A stretch of DNA of 59,172 bases from an uncultured Alphaproteobacteria bacterium (GTDB lineage: Bacteria; Pseudomonadota; Alphaproteobacteria; Rhodobacterales; Rhodobacteraceae): the NCBI GenBank assembly GCA_902581005.1, contig CACHMT010000008.1, positions 1 to 59,172 of the forward strand. Direction: 5' to 3'. Of this stretch, positions 9,050-19,628 are shown one piece after another. The position numbers and the translations under genes were made by a program. Under the pieces are notes generated by a model. That model worked only from the letters and a program-made list of their open reading frames with translations, was not told the DNA's origin and searched no databases. Within the stretch, counting starts at the first letter, position 1. Each line of letters begins with the position of its first letter.

Positions 9050-10999
9050 ATGAATTCTAAGCCTTGGATATTTAGAACTTATGCGGGCCATAGTTCGGCT
9101 TCAGCAAGCAACAAGCTCTTCAGAGATAATCTAAGTAAGGGCCAAACTGGCCTTTCAGTTGCTTTTGATCTACCAACCCAGACGGGTTATGATAGTGATC
9201 ACCAGCTAGCTAGGGGAGAAGTTGGAAAAGTTGGCGTTCCAGTCAATCATCTGGGCGATATGCAAACACTTTTCAACGACATTCCTATTGATAAAATGAA
9301 CACTTCAATGACAATAAATGCGACGGCACCGTGGCTTTTAGCTCTCTATATAGCCTTAGCAGAGAATCAAGACCTAAAAGTTAATGCATTGCAGGGCACT
9401 GTCCAGAATGACATCATTAAAGAATACTTGAGTAGAGGAACCTACATATTCCCACCAGAGGATAGTTTAAATTTAATCGCTGATGTCACAGAATATTGCT
9501 ACAGAAATATTCCGAAGTGGAACCCTATTAATATTTGTTCGTATCATCTCCAGGAAGCTGGGGCAACGATTGAAGAGGAGGTGGCCTTTGCAATTTCGAC
9601 TGCAACAGCAGTATTGGATAAAATTCGCCTTCGAGTGTCTGCTAAAGAGTTTCCCTTCATAGTAGGAAGGGTATCCTTTTTTGTTAATGCGGGAATAAAG
9701 TTTATTGGTGAAATCTGTAAAATGCGCGCCTTTGTGGACTTATGGAATGAAATATGTCTCACCAAATATGGTGTGAAAGAAGAAAAACTGAGACGGTTTA
9801 GGTATGGTGTACAGGTAAACAGTTTAGGGCTAACTGAACAACAACCTGAAAATAATGTTTACCGAATATTGCTCGAATTATTAGCTGTAACCCTCTCAAA
9901 AAATGCTAGAGCAAGAGCAATACAGCTTCCTGCTTGGAATGAAGCGATGGGACTTCCAAGGCCATGGGATCAGCAATGGTCTCTAAGAATGCAGCAAGTC
10001 TTAGCCTATGAAACAGACATTTTAGAGTATGAAGATATATTTGATCAAAACCCAATTATAGATAAAAAGGTTAAACAGATACTTGAACAAGTTAAAATAA
10101 AGGTAGCGAAAATTGACAAAATGGGCGGAACAGTAGCGGCCCTAGACTATATGAAAAGGGCTCTCGTTTCATCTAATGCAGAAAGGTTATCTAAAATTGA
10201 AAGTGGTAAAACAATCGTTGTTGGAGTTAATAAATTTACTACTTCTGAAAAAAGTGGCCTTTCCTCAGGGGACAGCAATAATGTACAGGTGGTTGATAAA
10301 GAAATAGAGAAAATTCAAATTTCGTCTCTTTTAGAGTGGAGATCGAGAAGAAATAATGATTTGGTTGAAAAGGCTAAAGAACAGCTAAAGAATGCAGCCA
10401 GAGAAAAAATAAATATAATGCCAGCGTCTATCGAAGCAGCAAAAGCAGGGGTTACTACAGGCGAATGGGCTGATACGATGAGAGAAGTGTTTGGAGAATT
10501 TAGAGCGCCAACAGGAGTGACTGTTTCAAAATCTTTAGACAGCGAAAGCCTACCTATGCTTCAAAAGAGAGTAAAAGAAGTAGCTAAAAAGCTTAAAAGA
10601 AATATTAAACTCTTAATAGGAAAGCCCGGCCTTGATGGACATTCAAATGGTGCTGAGCAAATCGCAATGAGGGCAAAGGAAGCTGGATTTGATGTTGTTT
10701 ACCAAGGAATTCGACTTACACCAAACCAAATAGTCAACTCTGCTTTAGAAGAGTCCGTTCACATTATTGGGTTATCAATACTGTCTGGGAGCCATCTAGA
10801 GATTTTAGAAGATCTTACAAACTTATTGAAAACAAAAAATATGACAAAAATACCAGTAATAGTAGGAGGCATTATACCTGAAAAAGATTTCGAAATTATT
10901 CGGAAAATGGGTGTGAAAAAAGTCTACACACCGAAAGACTATGATCTTAATACGATAATATCAGATATGTCGGATTTTGTTGAGCAGAGCGCTGCTTAG
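9050..10999 (+). CDS. ecm: Ethylmalonyl-CoA mutase, B12-dependent
   Basis: Converts (2R)-ethylmalonyl-CoA to methylsuccinyl-CoA. From the ATG at 9050 it has 649 residues and begins MNSKPWIFRTYAGHSSA, as in MeaA/Ecm proteins. An in-frame GTG at 8990 would add 20 non-conserved residues and is not preferred. The catalytic TIM-barrel domain starts with the family block LSVAFDLPTQTGYDSDH. The C-terminal B12 domain shows DxHxxG at residues 529-534 (His531 is the expected base-off cobalt ligand), followed by SILSG and a GG turn. It is divergent from ccr, the preceding pathway step, which separates it from methylmalonyl-CoA mutase. Confidence 0.94.
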   Translation: MNSKPWIFRTYAGHSSASASNKLFRDNLSKGQTGLSVAFDLPTQTGYDSDHQLARGEVGKVGVPVNHLGDMQTLFNDIPIDKMNTSMTINATAPWLLALYIALAENQDLKVNALQGTVQNDIIKEYLSRGTYIFPPEDSLNLIADVTEYCYRNIPKWNPINICSYHLQEAGATIEEEVAFAISTATAVLDKIRLRVSAKEFPFIVGRVSFFVNAGIKFIGEICKMRAFVDLWNEICLTKYGVKEEKLRRFRYGVQVNSLGLTEQQPENNVYRILLELLAVTLSKNARARAIQLPAWNEAMGLPRPWDQQWSLRMQQVLAYETDILEYEDIFDQNPIIDKKVKQILEQVKIKVAKIDKMGGTVAALDYMKRALVSSNAERLSKIESGKTIVVGVNKFTTSEKSGLSSGDSNNVQVVDKEIEKIQISSLLEWRSRRNNDLVEKAKEQLKNAAREKINIMPASIEAAKAGVTTGEWADTMREVFGEFRAPTGVTVSKSLDSESLPMLQKRVKEVAKKLKRNIKLLIGKPGLDGHSNGAEQIAMRAKEAGFDVVYQGIRLTPNQIVNSALEESVHIIGLSILSGSHLEILEDLTNLLKTKNMTKIPVIVGGIIPEKDFEIIRKMGVKKVYTPKDYDLNTIISDMSDFVEQSAA

Positions 11000-11012
11000 T
11001 TTACAACCTATC

Positions 11013-11789
11013 TTAGTTGTTCTGCAAATGTAACTTTTTTATCTCTGCTATAACTTTTGCAGGGTTTAAGCCCTTCGGACATGCCTTTGCACAATTCATT
11101 ATCGTGTGGCACCTATACAGTTTAAAAGAGTCGTTTAGGTCATCTAGCCTGGCTTTTCTATCCTGATCTCTGCTGTCGATAATCCATCGATATGCATGCA
11201 ACAATGCAGCTGGGCCTAAATATTTATCTCCATTCCACCAATAGCTTGGACAAGAAGTTGAACAGCAAGCACACATTACACATTCATAGAGTCCATCGAG
11301 TTCTTTTCTATCTTCCTCAGATTGCAACCATTCCTCATTCGGTTCGTCTGTAAAAGTTTCCAACCATGGTTTTATACTAGCATGTTGCTTGTAAAATTGA
11401 TTTAAGTCCGGAACCAAATCTTTGATTACTGGCAGATGAGGTAAAGGGTAAATGTTAATTGGTCCCTTAAATTCCTTCATTCCTTTAAGGCATGCAAGCG
11501 TATTGACCCCCCCAATATTCATTGAGCAAGAGCCACATATACCTTCTCTACAAGAGCGCCTAAAAGTTAATGTTGGATCTATCTCGTTTTTTATTTTTAT
11601 CAGCGCGTCCAATATCATTGGACCGCACTTATCAAGATCTACAAAAAAGGTATCTAAACGAGGGTTTTCGCTATCTTCTGGGTTGTATCGATATATTCTA
11701 ACTTCTTGTACATTTTCTGCGTCCGAAGGCTTTTCCCATGTAATACCTTCCATTACTCTAGAGTTTTTTGGTAATCTTAATTCCACCAT
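11013..11789 (-). CDS. sdhB: Succinate dehydrogenase iron-sulfur subunit
   Basis: A 258-residue complex II subunit. The N-terminal 2Fe-2S ferredoxin domain has the ligand block CREGICGSC near residues 80-88 and a later Cys. The C-terminal domain carries [17 protein letters not shown] and [14 protein letters not shown], the ligands for the 4Fe-4S and 3Fe-4S clusters. It passes electrons from the flavin of SdhA to ubiquinone. It is last in the order sdhC-sdhD-sdhA-sdhB, 3 bases after sdhA. Confidence 0.97.
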   Translation of the reverse strand: MVELRLPKNSRVMEGITWEKPSDAENVQEVRIYRYNPEDSENPRLDTFFVDLDKCGPMILDALIKIKNEIDPTLTFRRSCREGICGSCSMNIGGVNTLACLKGMKEFKGPINIYPLPHLPVIKDLVPDLNQFYKQHASIKPWLETFTDEPNEEWLQSEEDRKELDGLYECVMCACCSTSCPSYWWNGDKYLGPAALLHAYRWIIDSRDQDRKARLDDLNDSFKLYRCHTIMNCAKACPKGLNPAKVIAEIKKLHLQNN

Positions 11790-11792
11790 TTT

Positions 11793-13601
11793 TTAATAAA
11801 CCCTTGCTTTAGGTTTGATCTTTGCTGTATCTATTCCGCCATCCTTTATGTCACTTAGAGGTTTAGTAATTACATCCCTGTAGCTAACACTCACAAAACC
11901 ATTTTCCGATATCTTGGCTAGTGAGTGTACTCGCCAATTTTCATCATCCCTATCAGGATGGTCTTCCTGTGCATGAGCTCCTCTACTTTCTTTACGAGCC
12001 TCAGCGGAAACAATTGTTGCCAAAGCATTTGGCATTAAATTCGTAAGTTCCAATGTCTCCATTAAATCAGTGTTCCATATCATTGATTTATCGGTAACAT
12101 TTACGTAGTCTATGCCGGCGGCTATATCACCCATTTTTTCACAACCGTCTGATAAAGTCTTGTCTGACCTGAAAACCGCAGCGTCAGACTGCATCGTTTT
12201 TTGCATTTTCAATCTTAACTCAGCCGTAGGAGTTGTCCCCTTGGAAAATCTAAGTCGATCTAACCTGCCAATTGCTTGATCAACAGAGTTCTTATTTAAG
12301 GGCCTATTGCTTTCTTTCTTATCTACGACTTTAGCTGCCTTGATCGCGGCTGCTCTTCCAAAAACAACTAGGTCTATTAAGCTATTTGATCCTAAGCGAT
12401 TAGCTCCATGGACTGAAGCGCATCCCGCTTCACCAACAGCCATTAGTCCCGGCAATATTTTGTTTTGATCTTTTTCGTCAGGACTTATTACCTCGCCCCA
12501 ATAGTTTGTCGGGATACCACCCATATTGTAATGCACAGTTGGTAAAACTGGTATAGGATCCTTGTTTACATCGACCCCTGCAAAAATTCTGGCACTTTCC
12601 GATATGCCTGGGAGCCTTTCAGCTAATGTTTCAGGTGGAAGATGATTAAGATGCAAGAAGATGTGGTCTTTCTCTGATCCAACTCCGCGACCATCTCTTA
12701 TTTCCATTGTCATACATCTAGATACAACGTCCCTGCTAGCAAGGTCCTTGTAGGTTGGAGCATATCTCTCCATAAATCTTTCGCCATCAGAGTTAGTAAG
12801 ATATCCTCCTTCACCTCTAGCACCCTCGGTAATGAGACATCCAGCCCCATAAATCCCAGTAGGGTGAAATTGTACAAATTCCATGTCTTGAAGAGGTAAT
12901 CCTTGTCTCGCAACCATTCCATTCCCGTCACCAGTGCAGGAATGCGCGGATGTCGCAGAAAAATATGCTCTACCATATCCCCCAGTTGCTAAAACCACCA
13001 TCTTCGCATTAAACCTGTGTAGAGTTCCATCATCCAATTTCCACGCTATGATACCCTGACAAACACCATCTTCTGTCATTATTAAATCGATTGCAAAGTA
13101 CTCTATGAAAAACTCGGCATTGTTTTTTAATGATTGGCCGTAAAGAGTGTGTAGAATTGCGTGACCGGTACGATCAGCTGCGGCACAAGTTCGTTGCACA
13201 GGAGGTCCTTCACCAAATTCTGTAGTGTGTCCACCAAAGGGCCTTTGATAAATCTTGCCTTCCTCCGTTCTAGAAAATGGCACTCCATAATGTTCTAGCT
13301 CATAAACAGCTTTTGGCGCCTCCTTTGCGAGATATTCCATTGCATCACTGTCTCCTAGCCAATCTGACCCTTTTACCGTATCATACATATGCCAATGCCA
13401 ATGATCTGGTCCCATATTTGATAGCGATGCGGCAATTCCCCCTTGGGCAGCCACTGTGTGACTTCTGGTCGGAAATAGCTTAGTTACACAGGCGGTTTTT
13501 AGGCCTTGCTCAGCCATCCCAAGAGTTGCTCTCAACCCGGCACCGCCAGCTCCTACCACTACTACGTCATAGACGTGGTCTGTGATTTCATATGAATTCA
13601 T
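11793..13601 (-). CDS. sdhA: Succinate dehydrogenase flavoprotein subunit
   Basis: A 602-residue catalytic subunit oxidising succinate to fumarate. It has an N-terminal dinucleotide-binding GAGGAGLRA (about residues 17-25). His48 in [10 protein letters not shown] is the residue that carries covalent FAD. The substrate-site block [21 protein letters not shown] lies near residues 247-267, and the capping and C-terminal domains are complete. The start overlaps sdhD by 4 bases. Full family length with no anomaly seen. Confidence 0.97.
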   Translation of the reverse strand: MNSYEITDHVYDVVVVGAGGAGLRATLGMAEQGLKTACVTKLFPTRSHTVAAQGGIAASLSNMGPDHWHWHMYDTVKGSDWLGDSDAMEYLAKEAPKAVYELEHYGVPFSRTEEGKIYQRPFGGHTTEFGEGPPVQRTCAAADRTGHAILHTLYGQSLKNNAEFFIEYFAIDLIMTEDGVCQGIIAWKLDDGTLHRFNAKMVVLATGGYGRAYFSATSAHSCTGDGNGMVARQGLPLQDMEFVQFHPTGIYGAGCLITEGARGEGGYLTNSDGERFMERYAPTYKDLASRDVVSRCMTMEIRDGRGVGSEKDHIFLHLNHLPPETLAERLPGISESARIFAGVDVNKDPIPVLPTVHYNMGGIPTNYWGEVISPDEKDQNKILPGLMAVGEAGCASVHGANRLGSNSLIDLVVFGRAAAIKAAKVVDKKESNRPLNKNSVDQAIGRLDRLRFSKGTTPTAELRLKMQKTMQSDAAVFRSDKTLSDGCEKMGDIAAGIDYVNVTDKSMIWNTDLMETLELTNLMPNALATIVSAEARKESRGAHAQEDHPDRDDENWRVHSLAKISENGFVSVSYRDVITKPLSDIKDGGIDTAKIKPKARVY

Positions 13602-13927
13602 AAAACACCTACTAAAACCAATTTTCCAAGACTAATTAAGCTCACAATAAAGAGTAAGCTACAGAATATTATATTTAAATTAATCCACAGTCTCTTATAA
13701 ACATAGTCTTCAATAATAACTTGTAAACCCTGTTGAAGATGAAAAATTGTCGCTGTAATAAATGTCAACATCAGTAAAGAATTTAAGGGTGTAGATAATG
13801 AACTAGCAACTTGTTCGAATGGCATTCCAAAACTTTTACTGAAAAATGTAACAAACCAGATTGTAAGCGGGACTAGTACAATGGAACTAATCCTCGAATA
13901 TTTCCAATGTTTAATCCCGTCTGTCAT
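13598..13927 (-). CDS. sdhD: Succinate dehydrogenase hydrophobic anchor subunit
   Basis: A short 109-residue membrane protein with three hydrophobic segments (about 14-32, 48-70 and 84-105). It contains [14 protein letters not shown] (about 63-76), which corresponds to the conserved haem/ubiquinone-site region of SdhD. It anchors SdhAB to the inner membrane with SdhC. It follows sdhC with no gap and overlaps sdhA by 4 bases. Sequence conservation in this family is low, so the call also leans on position. Confidence 0.92.
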   Translation of the reverse strand: MTDGIKHWKYSRISSIVLVPLTIWFVTFFSKSFGMPFEQVASSLSTPLNSLLMLTFITATIFHLQQGLQVIIEDYVYKRLWINLNIIFCSLLFIVSLISLGKLVLVGVL

Positions 13928-14302
13928 TTAACTGACGAAAAATAAAAGAGTTAGAAATGTAAGGAGAAATGAGCAAGTCACTGCTACCCATCCGCTGATT
14001 GTAACAGACTTTAAGCTGTACCCATAACCCATATCCCAATATAGATGGCGTAGTCCTGTACAAAAATGATACCAAAGCGCCCAAAGTGAGCAAACTAGAA
14101 CTGATATAATCAATGGGTTATTTAAAAAAATGTTAAAACTTTTGAATGTAAATTCACCCATAGCTAAAGATGCCAGCCAGAATACGACGAGTACTGTTGA
14201 CGCTGTTAGACCAGCACCAGTAATACGATGGAAGATTGATAACACAGACGTTATCTGTGGTTTGTACACCGTCAAGTGAGGAGATAGAGGTCTATTGTCC
14301 AT
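13928..14302 (-). CDS. sdhC: Succinate dehydrogenase cytochrome b556 subunit
   Basis: A 124-residue membrane anchor with three predicted helices. It begins RPLSPHLTVYKPQITSVLS and then HRITGAG (about residues 26-32), the standard SdhC signature. HFCTGLRHLYWDMGYG near residues 84-99 provides the likely haem ligand His. It is the first gene of the sdhCDAB block, with a candidate promoter between it and the upstream mch gene. Confidence 0.95.
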   Translation of the reverse strand: MDNRPLSPHLTVYKPQITSVLSIFHRITGAGLTASTVLVVFWLASLAMGEFTFKSFNIFLNNPLIISVLVCSLWALWYHFCTGLRHLYWDMGYGYSLKSVTISGWVAVTCSFLLTFLTLLFFVS

Positions 14303-14333
14303 GGTTTTAAAATCCTAGCTACCGATTGGCTTT

Positions 14334-14361
14334 AATATATATCTAAAAAATTTTTGTGCAA
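14334..14361 (-). promoter_or_regulatory. Predicted promoter for sdhCDAB
   Basis: Minus-strand TTGCAC and TATATT are separated by 16 bases, about 30 bases before the sdhC ATG. If used, it gives sdhCDAB its own transcript in addition to read-through from mcl2-mch. It is a consensus match only. Confidence 0.38.
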
Positions 14362-14374
14362 GTGGGGTACCCAG

Positions 14375-15427
14375 TTACAGTTCTCTAGGAACTAATACCC
14401 AGTAATCAAAATCTAAAACTGTAGTTGGTAAATATCTCCCATCATCACTCTTTACTTTCATACTATGGTTTTTTTCTTTTGTACCCACACTTCTTAGTCT
14501 TAGAGCTGCTATGTTCCGAACATTAAGATCGACCTTTTCCAAAACTTCTGACCAGCAATATATGGTATCCTCAGCAAATGCTGGATTAGCATGGGTACCA
14601 CCGTTAATACCCACGATCAATTGCGCGTTTTCTAGGCCGTTAAAACTTAATGCTCTAACCAAAGATATTATGTGGCCTCCATAAATTAGTCTCTTTTTAT
14701 CCTCACGAGCATTGATATCAAAATGCACTTTAGAATTATTTTGCCATAATCGGGTTGCGAAAAGATGATCCGCTTCACATATGGTGTTCCCATCAATGTG
14801 ATCAATCAGTTCACCTACTTGATAATCAATAAAGCTTTTTTTTGATCCTGCTGCATTTGAATCATATTTTGTAAAATCAAGCTGCTCAGGAACATTTAGC
14901 TCGCTTCCATCTAATGAAGTCTTCAGATGGGGTATATTCGAGGGAGTGTCTTCGACACCAACAAATCTCTTCTTTACCATCACCCATCTTTTGTATTCTA
15001 AAATGGTTTCTCCAGTTGAATTTTGTCCTTTTGTCTTCACATAGACAATTCCTGTTTTTCGGTTTGAGTTTTGCTTAAGACCGATGATCTCGGATTTAAC
15101 TGATAATGTTTCTCCAGCAAAAACCGTATTAGCAAATTTACCCTCTGCATAACCAAGATTAGCCACTGCATTAATTGATATATCTGGTACTGTTTTACCA
15201 AAGACAGTATGAAAAACGATTAAATCATCCAGAGGACGATCTTTTAATCCGCAATTTTTAGCAAATTCTGCTGAGGATTGAATAGCAAACCTCGTCGGGT
15301 ATATAGAAATATAAAGAGACGCGTCTGCTTCTGTCAGTGTCCTGGGAGTAGCGTGCGCAATAATATCGCCCACAGCATAATCTTCAAAAAAACGGCCTAA
15401 GTTAGTATCAAAATCGCTCAAATTCAA
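14375..15427 (-). CDS. mch: Mesaconyl-CoA hydratase (MaoC family)
   Basis: A 350-residue double-hotdog protein that hydrates mesaconyl-C1-CoA to beta-methylmalyl-CoA in the ethylmalonyl-CoA pathway. The opening GRFFEDYAVGDIIAHATPRT (about residues 11-30) and the length, about twice a single MaoC domain, are typical of Mch. The second hotdog begins near SFIDYQVGELIDH (about 198-210). It overlaps mcl2 by 4 bases and sits 72 bases before sdhC. The company of ccr, ecm and a malyl-CoA lyase homologue supports this over other MaoC hydratases. Confidence 0.9.
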   Translation of the reverse strand: MNLSDFDTNLGRFFEDYAVGDIIAHATPRTLTEADASLYISIYPTRFAIQSSAEFAKNCGLKDRPLDDLIVFHTVFGKTVPDISINAVANLGYAEGKFANTVFAGETLSVKSEIIGLKQNSNRKTGIVYVKTKGQNSTGETILEYKRWVMVKKRFVGVEDTPSNIPHLKTSLDGSELNVPEQLDFTKYDSNAAGSKKSFIDYQVGELIDHIDGNTICEADHLFATRLWQNNSKVHFDINAREDKKRLIYGGHIISLVRALSFNGLENAQLIVGINGGTHANPAFAEDTIYCWSEVLEKVDLNVRNIAALRLRSVGTKEKNHSMKVKSDDGRYLPTTVLDFDYWVLVPREL

Positions 15428-16299
15428 CTCATACTCTGGATCATTTTCATTTTACTTATTAATGCAAGGGACTGCTTTACGTGTAATTCTTCAACTAGAA
15501 CACCGTCAACAGTTGTTACACCACTTTTTTCTTCTTTAGCTTTTTCATAGGCCTCGATTATTTTATTTGCCATATCAATTTCTTTTTCAGTAGGAGAAAA
15601 TATAATATTTGTTATGTCTATCTGGTTAGGATGAATAAGAGTTTTACCATCATACCCCATGTTTTTGCCTTCTTTAGCCTCAGAGCATAAACCGTCTTCA
15701 TCTGATATCCCATTAAATACTCCATCCAACGTAATAACGTTGTATGCCTTCGCTGTTAATATAATTGAGCCAAGAGCATACAACAGCCCTGCTCGACCAG
15801 TTTGTTTAGGAAGAACGAGCTCTTTTGCAAGGTCATTAGTTCCTACAACTATCCCACCGATGTTAGAAAATTCTTCCAAAATCTTACCCAAGTTCAACAC
15901 GCATTTTGGGGTTTCAGCCATTATCCAAATCTCAGGAGGCTTTTTAAAATTCAGCTCTCCGAGCCTTTTCTGAATCAACAACATATCAGAAACCTCCGAA
16001 ACTTTTGGGAATAGAATACCATCGGTCCCACTTTTTTGAAGACACTCCAGGTCCATATTCGCCCAGACTGTATCCATTGAATTTATTCTGGTGAGAATCT
16101 TTTTTCCCCTGTAATCGGCTTTTTCTTTCGATAATACACGTAAAATCAAATTCCTCGCTTGCTCCTTTTTTTCAGGCGAAACAGCATCCTCCATATCGAA
16201 TATAAAAAGGTCTGCCGATAAAGACTTCGCCTTTTCAAGCGCTCTCTCGTTTGAGCCCGGCATATACAAGGCGGATCGATGTGGATAAAATTCTGACAT
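15424..16299 (-). CDS. mcl2: CitE-like CoA ester lyase, probable (3S)-malyl-CoA thioesterase (Mcl2 type)
   Basis: A 291-residue HpcH/HpaI aldolase-fold protein. HRSALYMPGSNERALEKA (about 7-24) and FDMEDAVSPEKK (about 34-45) are CitE/Mcl signatures. The latter holds acidic residues used for Mg2+ and CoA ester binding. The N-terminus resembles Mcl2, which hydrolyses (3S)-malyl-CoA to malate and CoA, more than Mcl1, which cleaves beta-methylmalyl-CoA and opens with a longer, different sequence. It overlaps mch by 4 bases and diverges from mdh, whose substrate is the malate it would make. Mcl1 and citramalyl-CoA lyase remain alternatives. Confidence 0.78.
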   Translation of the reverse strand: MSEFYPHRSALYMPGSNERALEKAKSLSADLFIFDMEDAVSPEKKEQARNLILRVLSKEKADYRGKKILTRINSMDTVWANMDLECLQKSGTDGILFPKVSEVSDMLLIQKRLGELNFKKPPEIWIMAETPKCVLNLGKILEEFSNIGGIVVGTNDLAKELVLPKQTGRAGLLYALGSIILTAKAYNVITLDGVFNGISDEDGLCSEAKEGKNMGYDGKTLIHPNQIDITNIIFSPTEKEIDMANKIIEAYEKAKEEKSGVTTVDGVLVEELHVKQSLALISKMKMIQSMS

Positions 16300-16387
16300 A
16301 ACTCTAGGTCCTCACAAATATCTCAATAATATATAATCTAATATTTCAATAAATAAGTTTGAAATTCATAAAAAATTATTTTACTTT

Positions 16388-16416
16388 TTGACTCAAGCTT
16401 TATCTACAAATATTTC
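16388..16416 (+). promoter_or_regulatory. Predicted promoter for the mdh-suc operon
   Basis: TTGACT (16388-16393) and TATTTC (16411-16416) are separated by exactly 17 bases, about 60 bases upstream of the mdh ATG. The 176 bases between mcl2 and mdh are otherwise AT-rich with no other recognisable element. Confidence 0.42.
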
Positions 16417-16445
16417 GAATTTATTTTCCATTAGATCAAAGATAA

Positions 16446-17444
<999 letters not shown>

Positions 17445-17464
17445 ATTGTAAAGAAGGGGGGCAA

Positions 17465-18667
17465 ATGAATATACACGAATTTCAGGGAAAATCATTGCTT
17501 AGTCAATTCGATATTCCAGTTCAGCCTGGAATAGTCTTAGATTTACAGAGTACTTTATCTTCTCTCAAAACACTTTCCGAACAAGCAGGTGAAGAACCTT
17601 TATTTGCGGTAAAAGCACAGATCCATGCAGGAGGGCGCGGAAAGGGTAAATTTAAAGAAAAAGATGCCGGTGATGGTGGGGGTGTTAGAATTTCTAAAAA
17701 TGCTAATGATGCGCTTGAGCAAGCGCATAAAATGTTGGGTAAAACGCTAGTTACAAAACAAACTGGGGATGGTGGTAAAACGGTTAACAAAGTCTACGTC
17801 GAACTAGGATGTAGTATAGTTAAAGAATTTTACCTGGCGCTTTTGGTTGATCGGTCTTCCAGTTCTGTGTCGTTTGTATGCTCTAGAAAAGGCGGCATGG
17901 ATATTGAAAAGGTAGCCGAGGAAAATCCAACTGATATTGTGACAATTATTGTTGATCCCGCCGAAGGGTTTTCTGACCACCATGGGAGAAAAATAGCATT
18001 TGCTTTGGACTTAAAGGATGCTGCTTTTAAGCAATGCGTTAAAATGACACGAAACCTCTACAATCTTTTTATCGAGAAAAATTGCGATATGATTGAAATT
18101 AATCCTTTAATAATGACCAAAGATAATTCCTTAATTTGTCTCGATTGCAAGATGAGCTTTGACGGCAATGCTCTTTTCAAAAACAAGGATTTAGAAACTT
18201 TAAGGGACATTACTGAAGAAGATCCAAAAGAGTTAGAAGCATCAAAATATGATCTCAATTATATATCGTTAGATGGAGAGATTGGTTGCATGGTAAATGG
18301 TGCCGGATTAGCTATGGCAACTATGGATATAATTAAACTGAATGGTTCCGAGCCAGCGAACTTTCTGGATGTCGGTGGGGGAGCGACAAAGGAAAAGGTT
18401 ACAGAAGCATTTAAAATAATCACATCGGATAAGAATGTAAAAGGAATATTAGTTAACATCTTTGGTGGAATAATGCGTTGCGATGTGATTGCTGAAGGAG
18501 TGGTTCAAGCTACTAAAGAAGTAGGATTAAAAGTTCCACTGGTAGTAAGGCTTGAAGGAACAAATGTCGATGAAGGAAAAAAGATTATAGAGCAAAGTGG
18601 CTTAAACGTAATCACTGCGGACAATTTAAATGATGCCGCGGCTAGAATAGTTGCGCAGATAAAGTAA
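17465..18667 (+). CDS. sucC: Succinyl-CoA synthetase (ADP/GDP-forming), beta subunit
   Basis: A 400-residue subunit that carries the ATP-grasp nucleotide site and part of the CoA site. It starts [15 protein letters not shown] and has the nucleotide-binding [11 protein letters not shown] (about 51-61). Near its C-terminus is the conserved [19 protein letters not shown] (about 326-344). A strong AAGGGGGG site precedes the ATG. It lies 20 bases after mdh and 7 before sucD, as in an operon. Confidence 0.97.
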   Translation: MNIHEFQGKSLLSQFDIPVQPGIVLDLQSTLSSLKTLSEQAGEEPLFAVKAQIHAGGRGKGKFKEKDAGDGGGVRISKNANDALEQAHKMLGKTLVTKQTGDGGKTVNKVYVELGCSIVKEFYLALLVDRSSSSVSFVCSRKGGMDIEKVAEENPTDIVTIIVDPAEGFSDHHGRKIAFALDLKDAAFKQCVKMTRNLYNLFIEKNCDMIEINPLIMTKDNSLICLDCKMSFDGNALFKNKDLETLRDITEEDPKELEASKYDLNYISLDGEIGCMVNGAGLAMATMDIIKLNGSEPANFLDVGGGATKEKVTEAFKIITSDKNVKGILVNIFGGIMRCDVIAEGVVQATKEVGLKVPLVVRLEGTNVDEGKKIIEQSGLNVITADNLNDAAARIVAQIK

Positions 18668-18674
18668 GCTAAAT

Positions 18675-19562
18675 ATGAGTATTTATATAAATTCAGATAC
18701 TAAAGTTATTTGCCAAGGTCTTACAGGAAGCCAAGGTTCCTTCCATACAGAACAGGCTATAAAGTATGGAACAAAAATGGTAGGGGGAGTTACCCCTGGA
18801 AAAGGTGGAGGAACTCACCTAGACCTTCCCATGTTCAATTCTGTGGAGGAAGCGAAGATAGCTACAGGGGCCAACGCAAGCGCAATCTATGTACCACCAC
18901 CCTTCGCCGCTGATGCAATATTAGAGGCAGTTGATGCCGAAATCGATTTAATAGTTTGCATCACAGAAGGCATACCTATTTTAGACATGATGAGAGTAAA
19001 GGCAGTTTTATCACGATCAAAATCAATTTTAATAGGGCCAAATTGTCCAGGCGTAATAACACCGGGGCAATGCAAGATTGGGATAATGCCAGGGCATATT
19101 CATAAAAAAGGAACTGTAGGTGTTGTCTCGCGATCTGGAACACTAACTTATGAGGCTGTTGATCAAACAACAAAAATTGGATTAGGTCAATCGTCTTGTA
19201 TTGGTATAGGAGGTGACCCTATTAAAGGAACAGAATTCATCGATGTAATTGATAAGTTTTTAAGCGATGATGAAACACAATCTATTATAATGATAGGAGA
19301 GATCGGTGGCAGCGCTGAGGAAGAAACTTGCGAATTTTTAATAAAGGAGCGCAAAAAGGGAAGATCAAAACCGATTGCGGGTTTCATTGCTGGAAGAACA
19401 GCTCCCAAGGGAAGAAGAATGGGGCATGCTGGAGCTATAGTAGCGGGAGGTATGGGTGCCGCTGAAGATAAAATGGAAGCAATGAAAAAAGCTGGGGTTA
19501 TTGTTTCAGATAGTCCAGCCACTTTAGGAGAAGCCGTACAAGCAGCAATTCAAAAAAATTAG
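18675..19562 (+). CDS. sucD: Succinyl-CoA synthetase, alpha subunit
   Basis: A 295-residue subunit binding CoA and carrying the phosphohistidine. The CoA site shows [14 protein letters not shown] (about residues 15-28). The active-site His is at residue 251 in RRMGHAGAI. It catalyses substrate-level phosphorylation together with SucC, directly upstream. No anomaly is seen. Confidence 0.97.
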   Translation: MSIYINSDTKVICQGLTGSQGSFHTEQAIKYGTKMVGGVTPGKGGGTHLDLPMFNSVEEAKIATGANASAIYVPPPFAADAILEAVDAEIDLIVCITEGIPILDMMRVKAVLSRSKSILIGPNCPGVITPGQCKIGIMPGHIHKKGTVGVVSRSGTLTYEAVDQTTKIGLGQSSCIGIGGDPIKGTEFIDVIDKFLSDDETQSIIMIGEIGGSAEEETCEFLIKERKKGRSKPIAGFIAGRTAPKGRRMGHAGAIVAGGMGAAEDKMEAMKKAGVIVSDSPATLGEAVQAAIQKN

Positions 19563-19628
19563 CCAAACATACTAGAAAATGCCGGTAAGTACTGTAATAT
19601 TGATGAATGAATTATGTAGTAAATAACC

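Noticed and set aside
11000-11040. ACAAC/GTTGT repeat between ecm and sdhB as a bidirectional terminator
   Set aside because: Five-base stem with an eight-base loop and no T tract next to it.
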